Part shown: in pieces, positions 24,101 through 33,645 of the stretch
Position numbering within the stretch: the stretch's first letter is position 1
Layout of the letters: each line of letters begins with the position of its first letter
Assembly (NCBI GenBank): GCA_900545305.1
Contig: UQYD01000001.1
Coordinates: 107,345-171,344 of the forward strand
DNA: 64,000 bases
Direction: 5' to 3'
Source of the DNA: an uncultured Eubacterium sp.
GTDB taxonomy: Bacteria; Bacillota; Clostridia; Lachnospirales; CAG-274
Translations under genes and position numbers: made by a program
Notes under the pieces: generated by a model
The model's input: the letters and a program-made list of their open reading frames with translations, nothing else
What the model was told of the DNA's origin: nothing
The model's database searches: none

Positions 24101-24117
24101 AATGAGAGGGAGTTCAT

Positions 24118-25362
24118 ATGATAATTAAGAAATTGCATACACCAGAAGGCGTAAAAGACTACTTACCTTCTGAGTGCATATTAAAAACAAAAATAGAAAA
24201 CAATGTTAGCAAAGTTTTTAAAAGCTTTGGCTACGTTCCGGTAAAGAGTCCAACATTTGAATATTCAGATGTTTTTGATAATAAGGGTAGTGTTTCAGAC
24301 CAAAATCTTTATAGATTTGTGGATAGAGATGGTTCAATTTTAACTCTCCGTTCTGATATGACACCAGCTATTGCAAGAATTGTTGCAACTACATATTCAG
24401 ATAAGAAAATGCCTATAAGACTTAGCTATATTGAAAATTTATTTAGACATACAGTAAATTATCAGGGTAAGTTAAATGAATTTACACAGGCTGGTGTGGA
24501 ACTTATTGGAGCACACTCTATAAGTGCTGATGTAGAAGTTTTAGTAATGGCAATAAAGGCTATTTTATCATCTGGTGTAAAGAATTTTAAAATAGACTTA
24601 GGTCATAGTAATTTCTTAAAAGGTGTTCTTGAAGAAACAGGGCTTGACAGCGAAAGTATAATGATGTTACAGGAATCTATTGCTGACAAGAATTATGTTG
24701 CAGTAAATGATTTAGTTAGTCAGTTAGACATAAGTGGTGACCTTAAATATATTTTTAATGAATTACCTTTCCTCATTGGTGATTTATCTGTTCTTAATAG
24801 CGTTAGAGAAAAGAACTTAAATAAAAAGTCTTTAGATGCAGTTAATTACCTTGAAAATATTTACAATATACTTAAGGAACTTGGCTTTGAACAGTATGTT
24901 TCTTTTGACTTAGGTGTTATTGGTTCAATGGATTACTATACAGGTATTATTTTCAGAGGTTATGCTGAAGGTGTAGGTTTCTCTATTGTTGACGGTGGTA
25001 GATACGATAAATTAGTAAAGAATTTTGGAGCTGATTATCCGGCTGTAGGTTTTGCTGTTAAGATTAATGACCTTATGCAGGTTCTTAAAACAGAAAATAC
25101 TGAAAGTGCTGATATACTTGTAGTTTTTGATGATGAAAGTATTGTAAGTGGATTTAAGTATGCAGAGGCTTTAAGAAATGCCGGCAGAACTGTTGAAATC
25201 GGTCTTTCAGGTAAAAATCTTGAAGAAAACAAGGCTTATGCAGCATCAAAGAACATAAACAAAATTGTTGCCGTAAATGGTAAGATTACAGAAATAGATT
25301 TAGATAATAACGAAGAAAAGACAATAGACATAGAAAGTCTTTTGAACAAGGAGGCAGAATAA
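24118..25362 (+). CDS. hisZ: ATP phosphoribosyltransferase regulatory subunit HisZ
   Basis: 414 residues, HisRS-like class II fold without aminoacylation function. LHTPEGVKDYLPSE, motif 2 (DGSILTLRSDMTPAIARI) and SYIENLFRHT, FTQAGVELIG are seen; the C-terminal tail differs from the HisRS anticodon domain. HisZ is needed by short HisG, which follows directly: the stop TAA overlaps the ATG of hisG by one base (TAATG), so production is coupled. Confidence 0.95.
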   Translation: MIIKKLHTPEGVKDYLPSECILKTKIENNVSKVFKSFGYVPVKSPTFEYSDVFDNKGSVSDQNLYRFVDRDGSILTLRSDMTPAIARIVATTYSDKKMPIRLSYIENLFRHTVNYQGKLNEFTQAGVELIGAHSISADVEVLVMAIKAILSSGVKNFKIDLGHSNFLKGVLEETGLDSESIMMLQESIADKNYVAVNDLVSQLDISGDLKYIFNELPFLIGDLSVLNSVREKNLNKKSLDAVNYLENIYNILKELGFEQYVSFDLGVIGSMDYYTGIIFRGYAEGVGFSIVDGGRYDKLVKNFGADYPAVGFAVKINDLMQVLKTENTESADILVVFDDESIVSGFKYAEALRNAGRTVEIGLSGKNLEENKAYAASKNINKIVAVNGKITEIDLDNNEEKTIDIESLLNKEAE

Positions 25363-26006
25363 TGGAATACTTAACTTTTGCCCTTGCAAAAGGCAGACTT
25401 GCAGATATTACAATGGATTTGCTTGAAAAAATGGGCATTACTTGTGATGAAATGAAGGAAAGTTCAAGAAAACTTATATTTACAAATGAAGAATTAAAAT
25501 TAAAGTTTTTCTTGGCTAAGGCATCTGATGTTCCTACATATGTTGAATATGGTGCAGCAGATATAGGTATTGTTGGTAAGGATACTTTACTTGAAGAAGG
25601 CAGAAACCTTTACGAAGTTCTTGACCTTAATATGGGTAAATGTAAGTTTGCAGTAGCAGGATATAGTGATGTTAAGGAAAAACTTGAAAGCTCAAACGAT
25701 TTGAGAGTTGCAACAAAATATCCTAATATTGCAAAGGAATATTTTTATCAGAAAAAGCACCAGACTATTGAGATTGTAAAACTTCATGGTTCTGTTGAAC
25801 TTGCTCCTATTGTAGGCTTGGCTGACGTAATTGTAGATATTGTTGAAACTGGTTCTACATTAAAGGCTAATGGTCTTGAAGTTCTTGCTGATGTTTGTCC
25901 TATTTCAGCAAGAATGGTTGTAAATAGAGTTAGTATGAAACTTGAACACGAAAGAATTGCTAATATAATAAATGGACTTAGAAAAATGGTGGGTGAAAAC
26001 AAATGA
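25362..26006 (+). CDS. hisG: ATP phosphoribosyltransferase, short form
   Basis: First step of histidine synthesis: ATP + PRPP to PR-ATP. 214 residues, the short form lacking the C-terminal regulatory domain, consistent with the adjacent hisZ. FALAKGRLADITMDLL, GAADIGIVGKDTLLE and the PRPP-binding block VDIVETGSTLKANGLEVL are present. Overlaps hisD by ATGA. Confidence 0.96.
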   Translation: MEYLTFALAKGRLADITMDLLEKMGITCDEMKESSRKLIFTNEELKLKFFLAKASDVPTYVEYGAADIGIVGKDTLLEEGRNLYEVLDLNMGKCKFAVAGYSDVKEKLESSNDLRVATKYPNIAKEYFYQKKHQTIEIVKLHGSVELAPIVGLADVIVDIVETGSTLKANGLEVLADVCPISARMVVNRVSMKLEHERIANIINGLRKMVGENK

Positions 26007-27292
26007 TTAACATTTTAAAATATAACGATGCAGAAGGAAAAAAACTTATAGAAGGACTTTTATCTCGTTCACAGCTTGAATATGGCGATGTTCAGGAAAA
26101 GGTTAATGCAATAATTGCTGATATTAAAGCAAATGGCGACAAGGCTTTATTTGAATACACTAAGAAATTTGATAAGTTTGATGTAAATGCAGATAATATT
26201 CTTGTAACAGAAGAAGAAGTTAAGGAAGCCTACACAAAGGTAGACCCTGAACTTGTAGAAGTTATTAAGAAGTCTGCTGAAAGAATTAGAGCTTTCCACG
26301 AAAAGCAGAAAATGAACAGCTGGCTTGAACCAAGTAAAAATGGCGAAATGTTAGGTCAGCTTATTCGCCCACTTGCAAGAGTAGGTGTATATGTTCCAGG
26401 TGGTAAGGCAGCATATCCATCTAGTGTACTTATGAATATTATGCCAGCTAATGTAGCAGGTGTTGAAGAAATTATAATGACTACACCTCCATCAGCAGAA
26501 GGCAAAATCAATCCAACAACTATTGTAGCTGCTGATATTGCCGGTGTACATAAGATTTATAAAGCCGGTGGTGCACAGGCTGTTGCTGCTCTTGCTTTTG
26601 GTACAGAAAGTATTCCAAAGGTAGATAAGATTGTAGGCCCTGGTAATATTTTTGTTGCTCTTGCAAAGAGAAGTGTATATGGCTATGTAAATATTGATTC
26701 AGTTGCAGGCCCTAGTGAAATCCTTATCTTAGCTGATGAAAGTGCAAATCCTGTTTATGTTGCAGCTGATTTACTTTCACAGGCTGAACATGATGAACTT
26801 GCATCTGCTGTACTTATTACTACAAGCGAAAGCCTTGCCAATGAAGTACAGAAGGAAGTTGAAAAGCAGACTGCTGTTCTTGAAAGAAAGGGCATCATTG
26901 AAAAATCTCTTGACAATTATGGTGCAATAATTCTTGTAAAGGATTTTGATGAAGCTACTACATTAAGTAATGCTATTGCTCCAGAACATATGGAAGTTTG
27001 TATAAAAGAACCTTTTGGTCTTTTACCAAAAATACAGAATGCAGGTGCAATTTTCTTAGGTCACTTTACTCCAGAACCTCTTGGAGATTATATGGCTGGT
27101 CCTAACCACGTTCTTCCTACTGGTGGTACAGCTAGATTTTTCTCTCCACTTTCAATAGATGATTACATTAAGAAATCAAGCATTATTTCATTTAGTGAAG
27201 ATGCTTTAAAGGCTTTAGGCAAAGATGTAATTAAGTTTGCTGAAGCAGAAGGTCTTACTGCTCACGCAAATTCTATTAAGGTCAGAATGTAA
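26003..27292 (+). CDS. hisD: histidinol dehydrogenase
   Basis: Oxidises histidinol to histidine with NAD in two steps. 429 residues. RVGVYVPGGKAAYPSSVLM, KAGGAQAVAALAFGT, GPGNIFVALAKR, DSVAGPSEILILAD and the catalytic/zinc segments PEHMEV and GPNHVLPTGG are complete. ATG overlaps the hisG stop (ATGA), indicating coupling. Confidence 0.97.
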   Translation: MINILKYNDAEGKKLIEGLLSRSQLEYGDVQEKVNAIIADIKANGDKALFEYTKKFDKFDVNADNILVTEEEVKEAYTKVDPELVEVIKKSAERIRAFHEKQKMNSWLEPSKNGEMLGQLIRPLARVGVYVPGGKAAYPSSVLMNIMPANVAGVEEIIMTTPPSAEGKINPTTIVAADIAGVHKIYKAGGAQAVAALAFGTESIPKVDKIVGPGNIFVALAKRSVYGYVNIDSVAGPSEILILADESANPVYVAADLLSQAEHDELASAVLITTSESLANEVQKEVEKQTAVLERKGIIEKSLDNYGAIILVKDFDEATTLSNAIAPEHMEVCIKEPFGLLPKIQNAGAIFLGHFTPEPLGDYMAGPNHVLPTGGTARFFSPLSIDDYIKKSSIISFSEDALKALGKDVIKFAEAEGLTAHANSIKVRM

Positions 27293-27309
27293 TATAGGAG
27301 GCTAAGGCT

Positions 27310-27900
27310 ATGGAAAGAATTGCCACTATAAATAGAGATACAAAAGAAACAAAGATAAATATGAATCTTAATATTGACGGTTCAGGTGAAAACCATATTA
27401 ATACTGGCGTTGGTTTCTTTGACCATATGCTTACTCATATATCAAAACATGGATTTATGGATTTAGATGTTACAGCTGATGGTGACTTAGACGTAGATTG
27501 TCACCATACAGTTGAAGATGTAGGCATTGTTCTTGGAAAGTGTATTTCAAGAGCATTAGGTGATAAAGCCGGTATAAAAAGATTTGGACAGGCTATTGTG
27601 CCAATGGATGAGGCACTTGTGCTTTGTGCCATAGATTTTTCAGGTAGAGCTTATCTCAATTTTGATGCACACTTTACAGTACCTGCTTTAGGATTATTTG
27701 ACCTTGAAATGGTTGAAGAATTTTTTAGAGCTGTTGCAGACAATGCAGGTATGACATTACATATTAAGGTGTTAGACGGTAAAAATAACCACCATATTGC
27801 AGAGGGCATTTTCAAAGCCTTCGGTAGAGCAATGGATATGGCTACAAGTATAGATGAAAGAATAGACGGAGTATTGTCTACAAAAGGAATGTTAGAATGA
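27310..27900 (+). CDS. hisB: imidazoleglycerol-phosphate dehydratase
   Basis: 196 residues, single-domain enzyme without the HisN phosphatase fusion. Metal motifs: GVGFFDHMLTHISKHG, DCHHTVEDVGI, FFRAVADNAGMTLHI and GKNNHHIAEGIFKAFGRA. ATG 27310 follows ataggagg. The stop overlaps the hisH start (ATGA). Confidence 0.97.
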   Translation: MERIATINRDTKETKINMNLNIDGSGENHINTGVGFFDHMLTHISKHGFMDLDVTADGDLDVDCHHTVEDVGIVLGKCISRALGDKAGIKRFGQAIVPMDEALVLCAIDFSGRAYLNFDAHFTVPALGLFDLEMVEEFFRAVADNAGMTLHIKVLDGKNNHHIAEGIFKAFGRAMDMATSIDERIDGVLSTKGMLE

Positions 27901-28493
27901 TAGCAATAATTGATTATGGAATGGGTAATCTTCGCAGTGTTCAGAAGGCTTTACAGTTTGTAGGACAAGACGCAGTTATTACCTCTGACTTAGATGAAAT
28001 AAATAAAGCAGACAAGATTGTATTGCCTGGTGTAGGTGCTATAGGTGATGCAATGGAAACAATTAGAAAAAAGGGCTTTGACAAGGCTATTTATAAGGCA
28101 TGCGATGAGGGTAAGCCATTCCTTGGTATTTGCCTTGGTATGCAAATGGTTTTTGATAAAAGCTATGAATATGGCGAACATAAGGGATTGGGCTTAATTC
28201 CCGGTACAATTCAGCTTTTGCCTGATAATGTAAAGAAACCTCATATTGGTTGGAACAATTTGAATGTTAAAATGAGAGCTCCTCTTTTTGAAAATACTGG
28301 AGAAAGTCCTTACGTTTACTTTGTTCACTCTTATTATCTTGAAACAGATGCTCCTGTTGTTTCTGCTACTACTTTTTATGGCAAAGAAATTCAGGTTGCT
28401 GTTCAGAAAGATAATATTTTCGCTTTACAGTTCCACCCAGAAAAGAGTGGAGATGTAGGCTTACAGATTTTGAAGAACTTTGGAGGAATATAA
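27897..28493 (+). CDS. hisH: imidazole glycerol phosphate synthase glutaminase subunit
   Basis: 198 residues, class I glutamine amidotransferase. Catalytic Cys in FLGICLGMQM (about residue 80), His and Glu in LQFHPEKSGDVG (about 182). IIDYGMGNLRSVQKAL is the family N-terminus. Supplies ammonia to HisF, encoded two genes downstream. Confidence 0.97.
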   Translation: MIAIIDYGMGNLRSVQKALQFVGQDAVITSDLDEINKADKIVLPGVGAIGDAMETIRKKGFDKAIYKACDEGKPFLGICLGMQMVFDKSYEYGEHKGLGLIPGTIQLLPDNVKKPHIGWNNLNVKMRAPLFENTGESPYVYFVHSYYLETDAPVVSATTFYGKEIQVAVQKDNIFALQFHPEKSGDVGLQILKNFGGI

Positions 28494-28494
28494 T

Positions 28495-29217
28495 ATGATA
28501 ATTTATCCAGCAATAGATATTATAGACGGAAAGGCTGTTAGACTTAGTCAAGGTAAGTTTGATGACGTTACAGTTTTTAATGATATTCCAGCTGATGCTG
28601 CAAAAGATTGGGTTGACGCAGGAGCAGAATATATTCATATTGTCGACCTTGACGGTGCAAGATATGGTAAAAGTTTTATAACTGGAATAATAAAAGATGT
28701 AACTGAAAAGTATAATATTCCTGTTCAGACCGGTGGTGGCGTTAGAACTATACAAGATGTTGAGGATAGAATAAATGCCGGTGCTTCAAGAGTTATTATT
28801 GGTACAGCAGCAGTTAAAAATCCAGAGCTTGTAAAAGAAGCTGTTGAAAAATTTGGTGATAAGATTGCCGTTGGTGTTGATGCTAAAAATGGTATGGTTG
28901 CTATTTCCGGTTGGGAAGAAGTAAGCGACATTTCAGCAGTTGATTTATGCCTTAAAATGAAAGAATATGGCGTAAAAACTGTTATCTATACTGATATTTC
29001 AAAAGACGGTATGATGAGTGGACCTAATATTGAGGCTACAAAGGATTTAATTGACAAAACTGGACTTGATGTTATTGCATCTGGTGGTGTTTCAAAAATG
29101 GAAGACTTAGAAAATGTTGAAAGCATTGGTTCAGCTGGTGTTATCATTGGTAAGGCACTTTACAATGGTGCTTTAGATTTAAAACAGGTTTTAAGTAAGT
29201 TTAAAAAAGGTGAATAG
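28495..29217 (+). CDS. hisA: ProFAR isomerase HisA
   Basis: 240 residues, phosphate-binding beta/alpha barrel. IIYPAIDIIDGKAVRL carries the first catalytic Asp (AID); VQTGGGVRT and VIASGGVSKMEDL are the half-barrel phosphate sites, with YTDISKDGMMSG carrying the second Asp. ATG 28495 sits 7 nt after ggagga; the five upstream codons in frame are not needed. One base separates it from the hisH stop. Confidence 0.96.
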   Translation: MIIYPAIDIIDGKAVRLSQGKFDDVTVFNDIPADAAKDWVDAGAEYIHIVDLDGARYGKSFITGIIKDVTEKYNIPVQTGGGVRTIQDVEDRINAGASRVIIGTAAVKNPELVKEAVEKFGDKIAVGVDAKNGMVAISGWEEVSDISAVDLCLKMKEYGVKTVIYTDISKDGMMSGPNIEATKDLIDKTGLDVIASGGVSKMEDLENVESIGSAGVIIGKALYNGALDLKQVLSKFKKGE

Positions 29218-29219
29218 TT

Positions 29220-29981
29220 ATGCATACAAAAAGAATTATTCCTTGCTTGGATGTTAATAACGGCAGAGTAGTAAAGGGTGTAAATTTTGTTAATTTAAAA
29301 GACGCAGGTGACCCTGTAGAGATAGCATCTTTTTACAATCAATCTCTTGCTGATGAAATTGTATTTCTTGATATTACAGCATCATCTGATGACAGAAGTA
29401 TTATGCTTGATGTAGTATCAAAGACTGCCGAACAGGTGTTTATACCATTGACAGTTGGTGGTGGTATTCGTACAATAGATGATTTTAGAAAAATTCTCAG
29501 TGCTGGTGCTGATAAAATTGCTGTCAACTCAGCAGCTTTAAAGAGACCAGAACTTATAAATGAGGCTGCCGAAAGATTTGGTAATCAATGTGTGGTAGTT
29601 GCTATTGATGCCAAAAGACGTGAAAATGGTGGATTTGATGTTTACTTAAACGGTGGACGTGTAAACACTGGTAAAGATGCTGTTGAATGGGCTATAGAAG
29701 CTGAACGCAGAGGTGCTGGCGAAATATTGCTCACAAGTATGGATTGTGACGGTACAAAGGCTGGATATGATATTGAACTTACAAAGGCTGTAAGTAGTGC
29801 TGTTCAGATACCGGTTATTGCCTCTGGTGGTGCAGGTACAATGGACCATTTTGCTGAAGCACTTACAGATGGTGGTGCAGAGGCTGCTTTGGCTGCCAGT
29901 CTTTTCCACTTTAGAGAAATGGAAATAATTGAATTAAAGAAATATCTTGATAAAAAGGGTATTCCTGTAAGATTAAAATAG
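29220..29981 (+). CDS. hisF: imidazole glycerol phosphate synthase cyclase subunit
   Basis: 253 residues. RIIPCLDVNNGRVVKGVNF with catalytic Asp 11 region, PLTVGGGIRTIDDFRK, LTSMDCDGTKAGYDIEL with the second catalytic Asp, and VIASGGAGTMDHF. Works in a complex with HisH, forming IGP and AICAR. Two bases after hisA. Confidence 0.97.
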   Translation: MHTKRIIPCLDVNNGRVVKGVNFVNLKDAGDPVEIASFYNQSLADEIVFLDITASSDDRSIMLDVVSKTAEQVFIPLTVGGGIRTIDDFRKILSAGADKIAVNSAALKRPELINEAAERFGNQCVVVAIDAKRRENGGFDVYLNGGRVNTGKDAVEWAIEAERRGAGEILLTSMDCDGTKAGYDIELTKAVSSAVQIPVIASGGAGTMDHFAEALTDGGAEAALAASLFHFREMEIIELKKYLDKKGIPVRLK

Positions 29982-29992
29982 GAGTATATATT

Positions 29993-30328
29993 ATGGATTT
30001 AAAACTTAAATTTAATAGTGACGGTCTTATTCCGGCTATTGCTCAAGACTATAAAACAGGCGAAGTTTTAATGCTTGCATATATGAATCAAGAGGCTTTT
30101 GACCTTACAGTTAAAACAGGTAAGGGTACATATTTTAGCCGTTCTCGTCAGAGTCTTTGGGTAAAGGGCGAAACTTCTGGTCATTTTCAGTATGTAAAAG
30201 AAATAAGATATGATTGCGATTGCGATACAATACTTTTACTTATTGACCAGATTGGTGCTGCCTGTCATACAGGAAACCGTTCTTGTTTTTATAGAAAAGT
30301 TGAAGATTTTAAAGGAGGAGAAGAATAA
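29993..30328 (+). CDS. hisI: phosphoribosyl-AMP cyclohydrolase
   Basis: 111 residues, single-function PRA-CH not fused to HisE. VLMLAYMNQEAF, YFSRSRQSLWVKGETSGH, and the zinc cysteines in RYDCDCDTILLLIDQIGAACHTGNRSCF are intact. TAATG overlap with hisE. Confidence 0.96.
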   Translation: MDLKLKFNSDGLIPAIAQDYKTGEVLMLAYMNQEAFDLTVKTGKGTYFSRSRQSLWVKGETSGHFQYVKEIRYDCDCDTILLLIDQIGAACHTGNRSCFYRKVEDFKGGEE

Positions 30329-30690
30329 TGTCTGATATAGGTAAGTCATTAGTAACAGAATTAGATGTAATTAAAAATAGAAAGGCTAATCCTCAGGAGG
30401 GTTCATATACTAGCTACCTTTTTTCTAAGGGCGTAGATAAAATTTTAAAGAAGGTTGGCGAGGAAGCTACAGAGGTTATTATTGCAGCAAAGGATAATAA
30501 CAATACTGAAACAGTTGCAGAAATTTGCGATTTGCTTTTCCACGTTGAAGTTCTTATGACAGAAAGAGGACTTACTTGGGACGATGTTGCAAATGAAATT
30601 GATGCAAGACGTTTAAAAGAAAATATGAATGTTGAAAAAGAGGCTAAGAGAAAAGCCGAAAATAGAACAGATGAATGTAATATAAATTAA
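30328..30690 (+). CDS. hisE: phosphoribosyl-ATP pyrophosphatase
   Basis: 120 residues, MazG-like all-alpha fold. GSYTSYLFSKGVDKILKKVGEEATEVIIAAK and EICDLLFHVEVLMTERGL hold the metal-binding Glu/Asp residues. Last gene of the operon; hisC and a histidinol phosphatase are not in the window, so these steps are encoded elsewhere. Confidence 0.95.
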   Translation: MSDIGKSLVTELDVIKNRKANPQEGSYTSYLFSKGVDKILKKVGEEATEVIIAAKDNNNTETVAEICDLLFHVEVLMTERGLTWDDVANEIDARRLKENMNVEKEAKRKAENRTDECNIN

Positions 30691-30718
30691 AAAGGGGCAA
30701 TAGCCTCTTTTTTTTTAT
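30691..30718 (+). terminator. his operon terminator
   Basis: aaaggggc (30691-30698) pairs with gcctcttt (30703-30710) through an aata loop, followed by a long T-run. Confidence 0.9.
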
Positions 30719-30878
30719 TAGTGAAACTTGTATGTTAAGCAACAAATAATTGTATTAATGTTTTCTGTTGAGATAAAATATATTTTATATGTATTGGATT
30801 TTAGGGGCCTTAATATGCCAATATAATACATTTTACAATAAAATTTTCATATTTTTACATTAAGATTAAAATTTATAC

Positions 30879-30906
30879 TTGCAAATAAGGAATATTATGG
30901 TATACT
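30879..30906 (+). promoter_or_regulatory. adhE promoter
   Basis: TTGCAA (30879-30884), 16-nt spacer ending in TGG, TATACT (30901-30906): extended -10 promoter. Confidence 0.75.
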
Positions 30907-30916
30907 AATATAGAGA

Positions 30917-30934
30917 TTGATAATTAATTAACAA
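30917..30934. promoter_or_regulatory. Rex-type operator upstream of adhE
   Basis: TTGATAATTAATTAACAA matches the Firmicutes Rex box TTGTTAANNNNTTAACAA at all fixed positions but one. It starts about 10 nt after the -10, at the transcription start, an ideal place for repression by NADH-sensing Rex. Confidence 0.75.
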
Positions 30935-31012
30935 TCTTTTAGGGCTATTTTTAAAGAAATTGATTCCCTTATTTTGAATAATTGTATTGAATAAATGAAA
31001 GAGAGGATTTTA

Positions 31013-33622
31013 ATGGAAAACAAAGAAATAGTAACACCTGTTATTGATAACGTAGATGCACTTTTAGCTAAAATGAAAGCTATGAAAAAGGCACAGGAAA
31101 TTTTTTCTACTTATAGTCAAGAACAGGTTGATAAAATATTTTTCGAGGCTGCCATTGCAGCTAACAAAATGAGAATACCCCTTGCAAAAATGGCAGTTGA
31201 AGAAACTGGTATGGGTATTGTAGAAGATAAGGTTATTAAAAACCACTATGCTTCAGAGTATATTTATAATGCTTATAGAAATTCAAAAACTTGTGGTGTA
31301 ATAGAGGAGGATACAGCTTTTGGAATTAAAAAGATTGCAGAGCCAATAGGTCTTATTGCAGCTGTTATTCCAACAACTAATCCTACTTCAACAGCAATTT
31401 TTAAGACCCTTATTTCTTTAAAGACAAGAAATGCAATTATAATCAGTCCACATCCAAGAGCAAAGGAAAGTACTATTGCTGCTGCTAAGGTTGTACTTGA
31501 AGCAGCTGTTAAGGCAGGTGCTCCAGAGGGTATAATTGGTTGGATTGATGTGCCATCTTTGGAACTTACTAATGAAGTAATGAAAAATGCTGATATAATT
31601 CTTGCAACAGGTGGTCCTGGTATGGTTAAGGCTGCTTATTCATCAGGTAAGCCGGCTTTAGGCGTAGGTGCTGGTAACACACCTGTTATTATTGATGACA
31701 CAGCCGATGTTACTCTTGCAGTAAACTCAATTATACATTCTAAGACTTTTGATAATGGTATGATTTGTGCATCAGAGCAGTCAGTTACAGTAGTAGGGGA
31801 TATATACGATGATGTAAAATCTGAATTTGCTCGTAGAGGTTGTTATTTCCTCAAAGGCGATGAACTTGATAAGGTAAGAAAGACTATTATTATTAATGGT
31901 GCTTTAAATGCAAAGATAGTAGGTCAGAGTGCTTATACTATTGCAAAATTGTCAGGGGTAGAAGTACCTGAAAGTACAAAGATTTTAATTGGTGAGGTTG
32001 AATCTGTAGATATTTCAGAAGAATTTGCTCACGAAAAACTTTCTCCTGTTCTTGCTATGTACAGGGCAGCAGATTTTGATGAAGCTATTGAAAAGGCAAA
32101 ACAGCTTGTAGCAGACGGTGGCTATGGTCACACTTCATCACTCTATATAAATACAGCTGAAAAAGAAAAAATGGCTAAACACGCAGAGGCTATGAAGACT
32201 TGCCGTATTCTTGTTAATACACCTTCTTCACATGGTGGCATTGGCGATTTATATAACTTCAAACTTACACCTTCTCTTACACTTGGTTGTGGCTCTTGGG
32301 GTGGCAACTCAGTATCTGAAAATGTTGGAATAAAGCATTTGTTGAATATTAAAACCGTTGCAGAGAGGAGAGAAAATATGCTTTGGTTCAGAGCACCTGA
32401 AAAGGTATACTTTAAGAAAGGCTGTTTACCAGTTGCTCTTGATGAATTAGGTACAGTAATGAATAAGAAAAAGGCATTTATTGTAACAGACAGCTTCTTA
32501 TATAAGAATGGATATACTAAGCCAATTACTGATAAACTTGATGAATTAGGTATTGTATATACTTGTTTCTATGATGTTGCTCCTGACCCTAATTTGGCTT
32601 GTGCTAAAGCTGGTGCAGAGGCTATGAAATCTTTTGAACCTGATGTAATTATTGCATTAGGTGGTGGTTCAGCAATGGATGCAGGTAAAATTATGTGGGT
32701 TCTTTATGAACACCCAGAAGCTGATTTCCTTGATATGGCAATGAGATTTCAGGATATAAGAAAGAGAATATATACATTCCCTAAAATGGGCGAAAAGGCT
32801 TATTTTGTAGCAGTTCCTACATCATCAGGTACTGGTTCAGAAGTTACTCCTTTTGCTGTTATTACTGATGAAAAAACTGGTACAAAGTATCCTCTTGCTG
32901 ATTATGAACTTTTACCTAATATGGCGATTATTGATGCAGATAATATGAAAGACCAGCCAAAGGGTCTTACAAGTGCAAGTGGTATTGATGCATTAACTCA
33001 CGCCCTTGAAGCATATGCATCAGTTATGGCTACAGATTACACAGACGGACTTGCTTTAAAGGCTATGAAACTTATATTTAAGTATCTTCCATCTGCTTAT
33101 GAAAATGGTGGTAAGGATATGAAGGCGAGAGAAGAAATGGCTAATGCATCTACTCTTGCAGGTATGGCTTTTGCAAATGCTTTCTTAGGTGTTTGCCACT
33201 CAATGGCTCATAAATTGGGAGCATTCCATCATCTTCCACATGGTGTAGCTAATGCACTTCTTATTACTGAAGTTATGAGATACAATGCAAATCCAGTACC
33301 TCCTAAGATGGGAACATTCCCTCAGTATGAATATCCTCATACACTTGAAAGATATGTTGAATGTGCTAATTTCTGTGGTATAGTAGGAAAAACAGATGAA
33401 GATACACTTGATAAATTTATAGATGCAATAGAGGAATTAAAGTCTAAAGTTGGTATCAAAAAGACTATTAAGGATTATGGGGTAGATGAAAAATACTTCC
33501 TTGATACTCTTGATGATATGGTAGAGCAGGCCTTTGATGACCAGTGTACAGGAGCAAATCCTCGTTATCCATTAATGAAAGAAATAAAGGAAATGTACCT
33601 TAAAGCATATTACGGAAAGTAG
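31013..33622 (+). CDS. adhE: bifunctional acetaldehyde-CoA/alcohol dehydrogenase
   Basis: 869 residues. N-terminal aldehyde dehydrogenase half with catalytic Cys in DNGMICASEQSV (about residue 250) and GAGNTPVIIDD; C-terminal iron-dependent ADH half starting near 460 with GGGSAMDAGKIMW, PTSSGTGSEVTPFAVI and the iron ligands in CHSMAHKLGAFHHLPHGVANA. Converts acetyl-CoA to ethanol, regenerating two NAD. ATG 31013 follows gagagga. The Rex box upstream predicts NADH-dependent induction. Confidence 0.97.
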   Translation: MENKEIVTPVIDNVDALLAKMKAMKKAQEIFSTYSQEQVDKIFFEAAIAANKMRIPLAKMAVEETGMGIVEDKVIKNHYASEYIYNAYRNSKTCGVIEEDTAFGIKKIAEPIGLIAAVIPTTNPTSTAIFKTLISLKTRNAIIISPHPRAKESTIAAAKVVLEAAVKAGAPEGIIGWIDVPSLELTNEVMKNADIILATGGPGMVKAAYSSGKPALGVGAGNTPVIIDDTADVTLAVNSIIHSKTFDNGMICASEQSVTVVGDIYDDVKSEFARRGCYFLKGDELDKVRKTIIINGALNAKIVGQSAYTIAKLSGVEVPESTKILIGEVESVDISEEFAHEKLSPVLAMYRAADFDEAIEKAKQLVADGGYGHTSSLYINTAEKEKMAKHAEAMKTCRILVNTPSSHGGIGDLYNFKLTPSLTLGCGSWGGNSVSENVGIKHLLNIKTVAERRENMLWFRAPEKVYFKKGCLPVALDELGTVMNKKKAFIVTDSFLYKNGYTKPITDKLDELGIVYTCFYDVAPDPNLACAKAGAEAMKSFEPDVIIALGGGSAMDAGKIMWVLYEHPEADFLDMAMRFQDIRKRIYTFPKMGEKAYFVAVPTSSGTGSEVTPFAVITDEKTGTKYPLADYELLPNMAIIDADNMKDQPKGLTSASGIDALTHALEAYASVMATDYTDGLALKAMKLIFKYLPSAYENGGKDMKAREEMANASTLAGMAFANAFLGVCHSMAHKLGAFHHLPHGVANALLITEVMRYNANPVPPKMGTFPQYEYPHTLERYVECANFCGIVGKTDEDTLDKFIDAIEELKSKVGIKKTIKDYGVDEKYFLDTLDDMVEQAFDDQCTGANPRYPLMKEIKEMYLKAYYGK

Positions 33623-33645
33623 GAAGTTAAGAGGAGGTAGTTTTT

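Noticed and set aside
24067..24117. T-box or histidine attenuator before hisZ
   Set aside because: The leader is about 45 nt with no terminator and no run of His codons; only the short inverted repeat is present.
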